Shown here piece after piece: positions 8,006 to 16,231 of a DNA stretch of 41,554 bases; within the stretch, counting starts at the first letter, position 1; every line of letters begins with the position of its first letter. Under the pieces are notes generated by a model. It was given only the letters and a program-made list of their open reading frames with translations. It had not been told where the DNA came from and made no database searches. The stretch is from an uncultured Prevotella sp. (lineage in GTDB: Bacteria > Bacteroidota > Bacteroidia > Bacteroidales > Bacteroidaceae). The DNA is taken from positions 1 through 41,554 of the forward strand of contig CAKMOD010000075.1 of NCBI GenBank assembly GCA_927910885.1. The letters are read 5' to 3'. A program made the translations under genes and the position numbers.

Positions 8006-8075
8006 CGCACCATTGGTGTTTACCATCAGCACCACATGTGCGGAGCATTAGCACGTTATGTGCGGAGTATCAGCA
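8006..8075 (+). repeat. 22-bp palindromic repeat array, family 1, copy A
   Basis: Three units repeat with an exact 22-bp step: GCAC, five variable bases, GTGC or GTGT, then a 9-bp linker such as GGAGCATTA. A fourth unit begins with GCAC and fades. Related arrays lie at 16019-16084, 29915-29980 and 40056-40121. Confidence 0.85.
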
Positions 8076-8159
8076 CTACTGCTAAAGCTTGTAAGTTAAG
8101 AGCTATTATGTTCATTATAATGAATATAGAATGATACTAATGGCTAACCATTAGAAAAG

Positions 8160-8187
8160 ATGTTCAATCGACAGAACATTTTTTTAT
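8160..8187 (+). terminator. Hairpin with T tract
   Basis: ATGTTC (8160-8165) pairs with GAACAT (8174-8179) and is followed by a run of T. No gene lies just upstream. It may end read-through from the M56 operon or a short transcript over the repeat array. Confidence 0.55.
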
Positions 8188-8390
8188 TAATAAAGAATAA
8201 TAGGATCAAAACTGGCTTATGCATAATTGTTGTATAATGTTATGTAAGCTGCATTCTAAGAGGGTACTCAAAAGGTGAAAATAGTTTACTTATACACGGA
8301 ATGAATATTTATTGTATTTTATATAAAAAGTTAAGGATGAGAACAATAGAAAAGCAATATTTTTACTAAAATATAACAAAAATAGGATAA

Positions 8391-8424
8391 TTTTTGGTTG
8401 TTCTAACAGAAATATTTACCTTTG
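8391..8424 (+). promoter_or_regulatory. Promoter of the candidate small RNA
   Basis: A -33 region TTTTTGG (8391-8397) and an exact -7 element TACCTTTG (8417-8424) have standard spacing. No reading frame follows on this strand, so the promoter seems to serve a non-coding transcript. Confidence 0.7.
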
Positions 8425-8430
8425 CATCAG

Positions 8431-8585
8431 AATGTCGGAGATGACATTAAAACTAACTATGTAAACGTTATCTTAACCTACAAGCAACTGAGAGAATACT
8501 CAGTGACATGTAAATGTCAAAGTACAGTAAATGATGAGACCCTTGTTTGATAAGCAATTATCAAACAAGGGTCTCAGTTCTTTTG
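8431..8585 (+). ncRNA. Candidate non-coding RNA of about 150 nt
   Basis: The transcript predicted from the promoter at 8391-8424 has three short hairpins: AATGTC/GACATT (8431-8448), ACTGAG/CTCAGT (8487-8504) and TGACAT/ATGTCA (8504-8519). A perfect 19-bp stem with GCAA loop (8535-8576) then ends it in a T-rich stretch. The first and third hairpins share complementary arms (GACATT with AATGTC), so a long-range alternative fold closing the whole RNA is possible. It contains no plausible reading frame. The layout of a Bacteroidetes promoter and a terminator around a structured RNA resembles the Bacteroidales-1 type, but I cannot assign it to a known family. Confidence 0.55.
8535..8585. terminator. 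Strong stem serving both strands
   Basis: A perfect 19-bp inverted repeat (8535-8553 with 8558-8576) with a four-base loop lies between the small RNA (plus) and the carbonic anhydrase gene (minus, stop at 8594). T-rich sequence follows on the plus side. Confidence 0.8.
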
Positions 8586-8593
8586 ATGTTTTG

Positions 8594-9133
8594 TTAGTCG
8601 ACTGGTGTTAGTTCACCAGTACGTGAGTCAATGATAAAGCCACGTACTACAACGTCTTTGGGTACGAGTGGGTGATGTTGAACTGCCTTGACGGTACGGC
8701 GTACGCTTGCCTCTGTGTCATGAAATCCGTCCAAATATTCGTTTAGATTAACCTGTTGTTCTGCTTCTTTGATAGCCTCGTCTGTGATTCCACGCTCACG
8801 CATCAAATGAAGAAAATGGTCTGCATTCATGTCGCAAGCACCACAACCAGAGTGATGGATAATCATAACCTCTTGGCAACCCAACTCATAGATAGCCACA
8901 AGAAGGGAGCGCATCACAGAGTCGTAGGGGGTAAGAAGGGTTCCGCCAGCAACCTTAATAATCTTTGCATCACCATTTCTCAAGCCGAGAGCATTGGGTA
9001 GAAGCTTTGTCAGACGGGTATCCATACAACTGACAATAGCTAACTTCATGTCTGGTTGCCCAGACGTAATAAAAGGTTCGTAGCCTTGTACAGCCACGAA
9101 CCTTTTGTTATAAGAAAGTATCTGATCTATCAT
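8594..9133 (-). CDS. Beta-class carbonic anhydrase
   Basis: This 179-residue protein interconverts CO2 and bicarbonate. The beta-class signature is clear: CMDTR with the zinc ligand Cys36 and the Asp38-Arg40 dyad, and HHSGCGAC with zinc ligands His94 and Cys97. It belongs to the short bacterial type, cytoplasmic with no signal peptide. It probably supplies bicarbonate for carboxylation reactions, which matter for CO2-dependent Bacteroidales. Only about 10 bp separate it from the upstream DKNYY gene, so the two are probably co-transcribed. Confidence 0.9.
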   Translation of the reverse strand: MIDQILSYNKRFVAVQGYEPFITSGQPDMKLAIVSCMDTRLTKLLPNALGLRNGDAKIIKVAGGTLLTPYDSVMRSLLVAIYELGCQEVMIIHHSGCGACDMNADHFLHLMRERGITDEAIKEAEQQVNLNEYLDGFHDTEASVRRTVKAVQHHPLVPKDVVVRGFIIDSRTGELTPVD

Positions 9134-9143
9134 AATAGAAGTA

Positions 9144-9740
9144 TTATTTTACTACTTTTCCACGATAATAGGTGTCAAATGCATCTTCTGCATATCCATC
9201 TTTGAGTACTTTGAAGCTGGAACTTCTGGCGTCATTAATCTTTCTACCCATATAATATACTTCGAAGGTGTCTTTACCATATCCCCAGCCTAAGTCCTTA
9301 AAGCTACTTGCACGGTCGCTAATCTTTCTACCATTGTAAAGAACTGCATTAGAAGTAACGACGTAACCTTCATTATAATAAGGGTCGTACTCATCACGAG
9401 GATTAACTGGATAGTCATCAGAATAATCACCTGGATAGCCACCTTGATAAACACTTCCTGGTACCTTAAGACGGAAGGTCATTGGGTCAACGAATGGAAG
9501 AATCTGTCCTTCAAAATAAACGTTATATCTATCTTTTGCATAACCATACCCAAGATCTACAAAGGTACGTATGTCTATTCCCATAACTGGTTGACGACCA
9601 TAGAATACACCTTTCTTATTGAAAGAGTAAGGACGTACTTGACGTGAAGACTGTGCTGAAACATTGAGTGCAAAGGCTGCCATAAGGACTACGCAACTTA
9701 GGCGAAGCTGGCGATAAAAGTTCTTCTTTTCCATAATCAT
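9144..9740 (-). CDS. Secreted DKNYY-repeat protein
   Basis: A protein of 196-198 residues with a signal peptide ending ALNVSA. The mature part carries at least three copies of the DKNYY-type repeat: GYAKDRYNVYFEG, GYGKDTFEVYYMG and GYAEDAFDTYYRG. Each is a short beta-rich unit in which an Asp-containing loop precedes a VYY strand. A Tyr/Asp/Pro-rich insert lies between the first two. The function of DKNYY proteins is unknown. Two ATG codons, 6 bp apart, could serve as start. A TAnnTTTG promoter lies at 9776-9783, and carbonic anhydrase follows directly. Confidence 0.8.
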   Translation of the reverse strand: MIMEKKNFYRQLRLSCVVLMAAFALNVSAQSSRQVRPYSFNKKGVFYGRQPVMGIDIRTFVDLGYGYAKDRYNVYFEGQILPFVDPMTFRLKVPGSVYQGGYPGDYSDDYPVNPRDEYDPYYNEGYVVTSNAVLYNGRKISDRASSFKDLGWGYGKDTFEVYYMGRKINDARSSSFKVLKDGYAEDAFDTYYRGKVVK

Positions 9741-9775
9741 CGATTTTATTTGTTATTATCTTAACTGTTATACCG

Positions 9776-9783
9776 CAAAGATA
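9776..9783 (-). promoter_or_regulatory. Promoter -7 element for the DKNYY-carbonic anhydrase unit
   Basis: The minus strand reads TATCTTTG, an exact consensus match, 36 bp before the start codon. Confidence 0.65.
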
Positions 9784-9982
9784 ATAGGAATAAATTACTT
9801 ACCTTGTGGAATTACCCTAAAAGAGATTAGGGGAACACCTTTTTGTCAGTCGGGACTTCCGATATGAAGAACTGTACCTTGAAATGTGTAGATTCTTCCA
9901 TGCATATCATTGAGTGAGCTATTTACTTCTTAATGATTTAGAAACTCTTTGGCTAGAATAGGGTTGAGGCTGTTAAGCAAGT

Positions 9983-11764
9983 TCAGCCAACTCTAACCAG
10001 CGAAGCTCTAACTCGTCCAGTTCCTCCTTTAAGATTGGTAGACGTTTTACTCTTTTCTGTAAGTTCGTCTACAGATAGATTACCAGAGCAGAGTTCTTCT
10101 TCAAGTTGTTGTTTCTCGTCTTCTAATTGTGCAATCTTGTCTGAAAGCTGTTCGTATTCCCGCTTCTCCTTGAAGGACATCTTACGCTTTGTGTTGTTAC
10201 GATAATCCTTCTTAGCTTCGTTCGCAGTTGTATTACTGCTCTTTGTAGGCTTCTGCTGTTCTTCTTCCTTTGATTTCATCTTTTGGAAATCACGGAATTG
10301 CGTGTAGTTACCGGGGAAGTCTTGAATCTCCCCTTCACCCTTGAATACTAAGAGGTGGTCAACAACCTTATCCATAAAATATCGGTCGTGTGATACCACG
10401 ATGACACAGCCAGGGAAGTCTTGAAGATACTCCTCAAGAATCTGTAAAGTCTGAATATCCAAATCGTTGGTAGGCTCGTCGAGGACTAAGAAGTTCGGAT
10501 TCTTCATCAAAACCGTACAGAGATAGAGCTTGCGTTTCTCTCCACCAGAGAGCTTATACACATAGTTGTGCTGTTGTTCTGGTGAGAAGAGGAAGTAGTT
10601 GAGGAACTGTGAAGCCGTCATGTGCTTCCCTCCTCCAAGGTCGATATAGTCTGCTATGTCTGTGATAATGTCAATAACCTTCTGGTCATCACGGAACTTT
10701 AAACCTTCTTGTGAGAAGTAACCAAAGCGCACTGTCTCACCAATATCAAACTTACCACTATCAGGCGCAACCTCTCCAAGCAACATCTTTACAAAGGTTG
10801 ACTTGCCAGTACCATTGTTACCAACGATACCCATCTTCTCAAATCGTGAGAAGTTATAGTAGAAGTCGTTCAGTATTATCTTGTCATCAAACCTCTTTGA
10901 GACATATTGACACTCAAAGATTTTACTTCCGATATACACACTTGATGACTTCAAGCGTACCTGTCGTTCTTCAATTCGTTGCTTAGCCTTTGCTTCTAAT
11001 TCGTAGAAAGCCTCCTCACGATAGCGGGCTTTGTGTCCACGAGCTTGTGGCATACGGCGCATCCACTCTAACTCTGTACGATAGAGGTTGTTTGCACGTG
11101 CAATCTCAGCACGGGTATTGTCTATTCTCTCTTGACGTTTCTCTAAGTAATAAGAGTAATTGCCACGATAGGTATATATCGTATTGTTGTCTAATTCTAA
11201 GATAGTATTACACACGTTATCAAGGAAATAACGGTCATGTGTCACCATAAAGATAGTCTTGTTACCACGAGAAAGATAGCCTTCTAACCATTCAATCATC
11301 TCTAAATCAAGGTGGTTAGTTGGCTCGTCAAGTATGAGGAAGTCTGGTTCTAAGATAAGAACATTTGCCAAAGCAACACGCTTCTGCTGTCCACCACTTA
11401 GTTGTCCCATTGGCTGATCTAAGTCATAGAGCTTCAGCATGGTGAGGATTTGCTTTGCTTTTAGAAGTCTTTCTGGATTTCCTTCATGGTTGAAACAAGC
11501 ATCCAACACGCTTTCTTCTGGGTCGAAATGAGGACTTTGCTCTAACATTCCCACTCGCAAGTCATTGCGATAGATGATAGAACCGCTGTCATAACCCTCT
11601 TTTCCTGTTAGAATAGAGAGTAGAGTAGACTTTCCCGTACCGTTTTGAGCAACGAGTCCAACATGCTGTCCTTCTGCAATAGAGAAAGAAATATCCTTAA
11701 AAAGGACTTGTGCACCAAAGCTCTTTGTTAGATTCTGGACATCAAGATAGGGTATCTGCGCCAT
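9983..11764 (-). CDS. ABC-F family ATPase, C-terminus frameshifted
   Basis: A duplicated ABC ATPase without membrane segments, typical of ABC-F proteins that act on the ribosome. Domain 1 has Walker A AQNGTGKST (about 37-45) and signature LSGGQQKR; domain 2 has GNNGTGKST and LSGGEKRK. A charged linker lies between them, and a coiled-coil tail begins near residue 520. The last 30 or so residues are out of frame: the present ending SLVRVG replaces ELRWLELAELA, which is restored if the four-A run at 10053-10056 (minus strand) loses one base. The restored protein has 596 residues and stops at 9973. EngB lies 5 bp upstream, so the two form an operon. Confidence 0.88.
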   Translation of the reverse strand: MAQIPYLDVQNLTKSFGAQVLFKDISFSIAEGQHVGLVAQNGTGKSTLLSILTGKEGYDSGSIIYRNDLRVGMLEQSPHFDPEESVLDACFNHEGNPERLLKAKQILTMLKLYDLDQPMGQLSGGQQKRVALANVLILEPDFLILDEPTNHLDLEMIEWLEGYLSRGNKTIFMVTHDRYFLDNVCNTILELDNNTIYTYRGNYSYYLEKRQERIDNTRAEIARANNLYRTELEWMRRMPQARGHKARYREEAFYELEAKAKQRIEERQVRLKSSSVYIGSKIFECQYVSKRFDDKIILNDFYYNFSRFEKMGIVGNNGTGKSTFVKMLLGEVAPDSGKFDIGETVRFGYFSQEGLKFRDDQKVIDIITDIADYIDLGGGKHMTASQFLNYFLFSPEQQHNYVYKLSGGEKRKLYLCTVLMKNPNFLVLDEPTNDLDIQTLQILEEYLQDFPGCVIVVSHDRYFMDKVVDHLLVFKGEGEIQDFPGNYTQFRDFQKMKSKEEEQQKPTKSSNTTANEAKKDYRNNTKRKMSFKEKREYEQLSDKIAQLEDEKQQLEEELCSGNLSVDELTEKSKTSTNLKGGTGRVRASLVRVG

Positions 11765-11769
11765 AAGTC

Positions 11770-12369
11770 CTATTCTAAAGTCTTATTGATTTCGTCTATA
11801 TACTCCAGTACCTCATCTCTTCCAGTCTTGTTCTCAGCAGATGTGATGAAGTAAGGTGGGAGAGCTTCCCATCTGTCTTGTAGCTTCTTCATCCAGAGAA
11901 GGGCGTTTGACTTAGCCTTTGCAGGTGATAGCTTGTCTGCTTTCGTAAAGATAATAGAGAAAGGAACATTGCTTTCACCTAACCAATCAACAAACTCACG
12001 GTCTATCTTCTGTTGTTCATGACGGATATCAATCAGTACAAATACGTTCACGAGTTGTTTGCGTTGGAGGATATATTGGGCAATCATTTGCTCCAACTTG
12101 TTTCTTACAGTCTTTGAACTCTTGGCATATCCATAGCCAGGAAGGTCTACTAAGTACCACTCATTATTGATGATAAAATGATTGATAAGTAGCGTCTTAC
12201 CCGGTTTTGATGAGGTTTTAGCCAAGCCCTTATGGTTACAAAGCATATTGATAAGGCTTGACTTTCCTACATTTGAACGTCCAATAAAAGCATATTCTGC
12301 CTTTGTATCTTCTGGACATTTTGACAATGAAGGCGAAGATATAGTGAATTCAGAATTCTTGATAATCAT
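11770..12369 (-). CDS. engB: Ribosome biogenesis GTP-binding protein EngB/YsxC
   Basis: This 199-residue GTPase of the TrmE-Era-EngA-YihA class helps assemble the large ribosomal subunit. The GTP motifs are G1 GRSNVGKSS (about 31-39), G2 around KPGKT, G3 DLPGYG, and G4 TKAD, with the family's FITSAE near the end as G5. The length is normal. A TAnnTTTG promoter is at 12405-12412, and the ABC-F gene follows after 5 bp, giving an operon with a shared ribosomal theme. Confidence 0.95.
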   Translation of the reverse strand: MIIKNSEFTISSPSLSKCPEDTKAEYAFIGRSNVGKSSLINMLCNHKGLAKTSSKPGKTLLINHFIINNEWYLVDLPGYGYAKSSKTVRNKLEQMIAQYILQRKQLVNVFVLIDIRHEQQKIDREFVDWLGESNVPFSIIFTKADKLSPAKAKSNALLWMKKLQDRWEALPPYFITSAENKTGRDEVLEYIDEINKTLE

Positions 12370-12404
12370 ATTTTGATGAGTAAGTGTTATAACAGCTTTT
12401 CCTG

Positions 12405-12412
12405 CAAAGTTA
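12405..12412 (-). promoter_or_regulatory. Promoter -7 element for engB
   Basis: The minus strand reads TAACTTTG, an exact consensus match, about 36 bp upstream of the engB start codon. Confidence 0.65.
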
Positions 12413-12458
12413 CTAAAAAGTTAATAGCTATGAATGGTCAGTTGATAGTTTTTTCGTA

Positions 12459-12572
12459 TTTTGCAGAAAATATGCTGCACTCGGCAAAGTAGAAGCAAGC
12501 TTCCTTTGCTCTCATTTGTGTTATTTTTGCAGAAAATATGCTGCACTCGGCAAGGTGAGAGCAAGCTTTCTT
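12459..12572 (+). repeat. Two direct repeats 66 bp apart before the oxidoreductase
   Basis: Copies at about 12459-12506 and 12525-12572 share 29 identical bases beginning TTTTGCAGAAAATATGC, then diverge slightly. The second copy overlaps a full promoter element TATTTTTG (12522-12529); the first has a version one T shorter. This looks like a duplicated promoter and leader region. Confidence 0.8.
12522..12529 (+). promoter_or_regulatory. Promoter -7 element for the oxidoreductase
   Basis: TATTTTTG matches TAnnTTTG and lies about 82 bp before the ATG at 12611. Confidence 0.5.
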
Positions 12573-12610
12573 AGCTATTGCTGATGTGTTTGTAGAAAAC
12601 TAATGTGTAA

Positions 12611-13593
12611 ATGAAACAAATCAACTGGGGATTTATTGGCTGTGGTGAGGTGACAGAAAAGAAGTCTGGACCTGCGTTCAACGAAGTAATGGGTTCGCAT
12701 GTTGTCGCTGTGTTTAGCCGTAGCGAGTTAAAAGCACGTTCGTATGCTGAGCGTCAAGGTATTTGTAATGGTACACAGATGCACAGGCTTTGGTGGATGA
12801 TCCTGACGTAAATGCCATCTATATTGCTACACCTCCTTCTGCCCATGCAACCTTTGCTATCATGGCAATGCGTGCTGGAAAGCCTTGTTATATAGAGAAG
12901 CCTTTGGCGGCTTCTTACGAGGATTGCGTGCGTATCAATCGTGTGTCAGAACAGACGGGAGTGCCATGTTTCGTCGCTTATTATCGTCGTTATCTTCCTT
13001 ACTTCAAGAAGGTAAAAGAGATAGTTGATAGTGGTGAATTAGGTAAGATACTTACTGTGCAAGTGCGTTTTGCTGTTCCTCCACGCGATTTGGATTACGA
13101 AAAGAACGTGCAACTACCGTGGCGTCTACAATCTCATATCTCCGGTGGCGGTTATTTCTATGACCTTGCTCCTCATCAGCTCGACCTACTACAAAACTTA
13201 TTTGGCGTTATTATCAAGGCGCATGGCTACACAGCTAATCGTGCGGGGCTCTACAACCTCGAAGATACGGTAAATGCTGTCTTCCGTTTTGAGAATGGTT
13301 TGACAGGTAGTGGTGCTTGGTGCTTTGCTGCTCATGAGAGTGCGCGTGAGGATCGTATAGAGATTTATGGTTCAAAAGGTAGACTATCCTTCTCTGTTTA
13401 TACTTATGCACCAATCCACCTCTGTACCAGCGAGGGTGAAAGAGATATTGAGGTCGCTAATCCTCCATACGTTCAACTCCCTATTATTAAGTCTGTTATT
13501 GAGGATATGCAGGGTTATGGAGCGTGTGATTGTACGAGTATTAGTGCCACTCCAACCAACTGGGTGATGGATCGCATCCTCGGAAAGATATAG
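12611..13593 (+). pseudogene. Gfo/Idh/MocA oxidoreductase, one-base frameshift
   Basis: An NAD(P)-dependent sugar or inositol-type dehydrogenase, 327 residues if repaired. The N-terminal Rossmann fold starts INWGFIGCGEV and continues with YIATPPSAHA and the family's catalytic EKPLA motif. The C-terminal domain includes GGGYFYDLAPHQLDLL. The frame breaks at 12767-12768, where TGTAATGG would read on correctly as TGTAAATGG (CKWYTDAQALVDDPDV). One A is missing. Both halves are otherwise intact and conserved, so a sequence error is more likely than decay. The substrate cannot be told. Confidence 0.85.
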
Positions 13594-13634
13594 GAAAAGC
13601 CCTTGAGGGTATTTGTTTTTGTTTAATTATTCAG

Positions 13635-14848
13635 ATGAAGCTAACTTTCAACGACTACTTGGTTCTGTGTTTCCTCCTATTGTTTTTAGGAGGAACAAAG
13701 GCTTATGCGTTTTCAACAACGACTCTATCTGATAGCTTAGTGGTTAGGAAAGATAGTGGTGATATCCTTCCAAGTAAGCAGGCAACAGACTCTGTGCGAT
13801 GGATGCGCAGAGGTGAAACTTCGCGCATGTTCAAACAGAAGTCGGGCAAAGGCGGTGGCTTTTTCCAGCATTTCAACGAGATAGATACTTCTATATTGAG
13901 CCTCAAAAGTATAATTTTGCTTTTATGTTGCAGAATACAAATACCTATGAGGTGTATCGTTTGAGTAGTTCGAAAGAGCAAAGTATTACCTTTGCACCAG
14001 AGGCTACGGTACGTATAGGACCTTATTTCGGTTGGCGTTGGATATTCTTGGGTTACACACTCGATATAAAGCATTTAGATTTCTGGAACAAGAACAACAA
14101 TCCTCGACAAGAATATGATTTAAGTTTATATAGTTCGATGCTCGGACTCGATATTTATTATCGTAAGACAGGCAATGATTATAAAATCAGACAGTTGTAT
14201 CTTGGGAAGGATATTAACACGGATGCAATACGTGGTACTGACTTTGGTGGATTGACTTCAACCATTAAGGGTTTCAATCTTTATTATATCTTCAATCATC
14301 GTCGATTCTCTTATCCAGCAGCTTTCAGCCAAAGTACGATACAACGTCGTTCAGCAGGTAGTCCGCTATTGGGCATTGGCTATACGCAGCATAGCCTTGA
14401 TGTCAATTGGGGAGAACTTAATAGAGTAATCAGAGTAATCTCAAATCGTCTTGGTAATCAGGTTCCTGCCAACCCGATAGACAGTACATTGATGTTTAGT
14501 GAGATTAAGTACACTGATATTTCTATCAGTGGTGGCTATGCCTATAACTGGGTTTTTGCTCGTAACTGGGTCTTGGCAGGTTCACTTTCGTTGGCTTTAG
14601 CTTATAAAAGTAGTAAGGGAGACGTTACTCAGCGTTCCTTTTCTATCAACGATTTTAAGTTCAATAATATTAATATTGATGGTATTGGACGCTTTGGTGT
14701 GGTGTGGAACAATAGCAAATGGTATGTTGGTATGAGTACTATCCTTCATGCTTATAATTATCGTCGCAGTAATTTCTCTACCAATAACTTCTTTGGAAGT
14801 ATTAATCTCTATGCAGGTTTTAACTTTGGAAGAAAGAAGGAGAAATAG
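13635..14848 (+). pseudogene. DUF4421 family protein, one-base frameshift
   Basis: If one T is added near 13892, the two halves join into a 404-residue protein reading DTSYIEPQKYNFAFMLQNT across the break. It starts with a signal peptide (hydrophobic to about residue 25, ending KAYAF). The rest is rich in alternating beta strands with aromatic ends (DLSLYSSMLGLDIYY and similar, ending YAGFNFGRKKEK), as expected for an outer-membrane beta-barrel. This matches the DUF4421 family of Bacteroidetes, which has no known function. It lies 41 bp after the oxidoreductase and just before the DUF1460 gene. Confidence 0.82.
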
Positions 14849-14914
14849 AATAGGACATTGTTAGAGCGTTAGTAGTCTAACGATATGTTGTTTTTTGAAT
14901 TAGAACTTATTAAT

Positions 14915-15901
14915 ATGACACTAAAATATTCACTTATATTCTCTGCTCTCTTTGCTTTCTCTGCTTGTGGTGCAAAGCCCGAACAGAAGGCAAAGACACA
15001 GCAAGTTGCTGATACAGTTGTGACATCAGAGCAGATGACAAGTGCTATGCATGAAGTATCTGCAGCCGAACAAAATGACACACTACCCACCTATATAGAC
15101 ACGTATACAAAGGCTGATAGTGTTTTGGTTTGTCAGTTGTTGCAAGAGTTTGTGCCACAAAGACAGCAACTTACCAATGATCAGCTTATTATTAAGATTG
15201 CACGAAAGTTTACCGGGGTACCTTATGTTGCCCATACCTTAGATATCAACGAGGATGAGAAACTGGTTATTAATCTTCATGGATTAGACTGTACGACCTA
15301 TGTTGAGACAGTTACGGCTCTTATGCTTTGTGTTAAGAAGGGCGAAACACGTTTCTCTGACTATGTACGGCAGTTAGAACAAGTTCGCTATCGTGGCGGT
15401 AAGATGAGTTATGTAAACCGTCTGCACTATTTCCATTGGTGGTTGGAAGATAATGAGCGAATGGGTTTTGTCAGAGAGGTAGACACGCCTAATCCTCCTT
15501 TCACAACTGTCCAGACGTTGAAAATCAACTATATGAGTCAGAATGTAAGACTCTATGATATGTTAAAGAACAATCCTGAACGCGTGGCAGAACTTAAGAA
15601 GTTGGAGGATGCTACCAACGGAACAAAGCTACGCTATATCCCTAAGAGCCTGCTTAACAATAGCAAACTACTTCGAGGAGTAGTGCGAGATGGTGACATC
15701 CTTGCGATTGTAACGAATAAGCGAGAGTTAGATACAACGCATCTTGGCTTTGCTATTTGGCATAAGGACGGACTTCATTTGATGAATGCTTCTAATCTAA
15801 GGAAGAACGGTAATAAGGTTGTTGACCCTGTCGAAACGCTCTATGATTATATGATGGCTCGTCCAGCTAATCTTGGAATACGTGTTGTGCGTATTCAATG
15901 A
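14915..15901 (+). CDS. DUF1460 lipoprotein, amidase-like
   Basis: About 328 residues from the ATG at 14915; a start 30 bp earlier would put charged residues before the signal. A lipoprotein signal with lipobox FSAC is followed by a Gln/Thr-rich linker to about residue 60. The remainder matches DUF1460, an NlpC/P60-like fold related to N-acetylmuramoyl-L-alanine amidases. The likely nucleophile is the Cys in HGLDCTTYVETV, and a His in TTHLGFAIWH may complete the active site. It probably trims peptidoglycan from the inner face of the outer membrane. It is the last gene of a plus-strand run. Confidence 0.8.
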   Translation: MTLKYSLIFSALFAFSACGAKPEQKAKTQQVADTVVTSEQMTSAMHEVSAAEQNDTLPTYIDTYTKADSVLVCQLLQEFVPQRQQLTNDQLIIKIARKFTGVPYVAHTLDINEDEKLVINLHGLDCTTYVETVTALMLCVKKGETRFSDYVRQLEQVRYRGGKMSYVNRLHYFHWWLEDNERMGFVREVDTPNPPFTTVQTLKINYMSQNVRLYDMLKNNPERVAELKKLEDATNGTKLRYIPKSLLNNSKLLRGVVRDGDILAIVTNKRELDTTHLGFAIWHKDGLHLMNASNLRKNGNKVVDPVETLYDYMMARPANLGIRVVRIQ

Positions 15902-16018
15902 TCTCGCATACAGTATAATAAACTATCTTTCTTCATGGTCTGATATTTGTTGTCAATATGATGAACGATGGTGGTAAAGCGTTTATTTTAGTCCCTTTTA
16001 TACTCGTGTGGACGTCCC

Positions 16019-16084
16019 GCACGGGTGGTGCGGAGGCTTAGCACGGGTGGTGCGGAGGCTTAGCACGAGTGGTGCGGAGGCTTA
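16019..16084 (+). repeat. 22-bp palindromic repeat array, family 1, copy B
   Basis: Three nearly identical 22-bp units (16019-16040, 16041-16062, 16063-16084), each GCACGGGTGGTGC or GCACGAGTGGTGC followed by GGAGGCTTA. This is the most regular copy of the family. Confidence 0.9.
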
Positions 16085-16186
16085 ACACCATTACAAGATG
16101 TCGTTAAGAGACAGCCAACTTGTTGTTGGATGATAAATAGTACATGGTAGAATTGTCTCTTTAAGTCTATCGGACGGCTATAAATA

Positions 16187-16230
16187 AAAATGCTCTGGCA
16201 GAGAACTTAATAGTCCTGCCAGAGCATTTT
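16187..16230. terminator. Bidirectional terminator
   Basis: AAAATGCTCTGGCAG (16187-16201) pairs perfectly with CTGCCAGAGCATTTT (16216-16230). T tracts on both sides allow it to end both the DUF1460 and the msrBA transcripts. Confidence 0.9.
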
Positions 16231-16231
16231 C

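Larger units (their letters stand above)
7826..8593. other. Long gene-free region between convergent genes
   Basis: About 770 bp without a credible protein gene. In order it contains a terminator (7872-7909), a palindromic repeat array (about 8006-8075), a perfect palindrome TTCATTATAATGAA (8111-8124), a hairpin CTAATGG-ctaa-CCATTAG (8137-8154), a second terminator (8160-8187), and a candidate small RNA gene with its own promoter and terminator (8391-8585). Confidence 0.7.
15902..16231. other. Convergent intergenic region with repeat array and terminator
   Basis: 330 bp between the DUF1460 gene (plus) and msrBA (minus). It contains a 22-bp palindromic repeat array (16019-16084) and a strong stem (16187-16230). 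I see no gene. Confidence 0.7.

Noticed and set aside
8006..8075. Possible CRISPR array
   Set aside because: Units are 22 bp with only five variable bases inside a palindrome; there are no long unique spacers and no cas genes. The same holds for the other three arrays.
8431..8585. tRNA or tmRNA in the gene-free region
   Set aside because: No cloverleaf or T-loop GTTCGA motif is seen here, nor in the other long gaps.
12611..13593. Two separate genes at 12611-12811 and 12790-13593
   Set aside because: They are the two halves of one oxidoreductase joined by a single-base frameshift. The same reasoning applies to 13635-14848 and 38017-39944.
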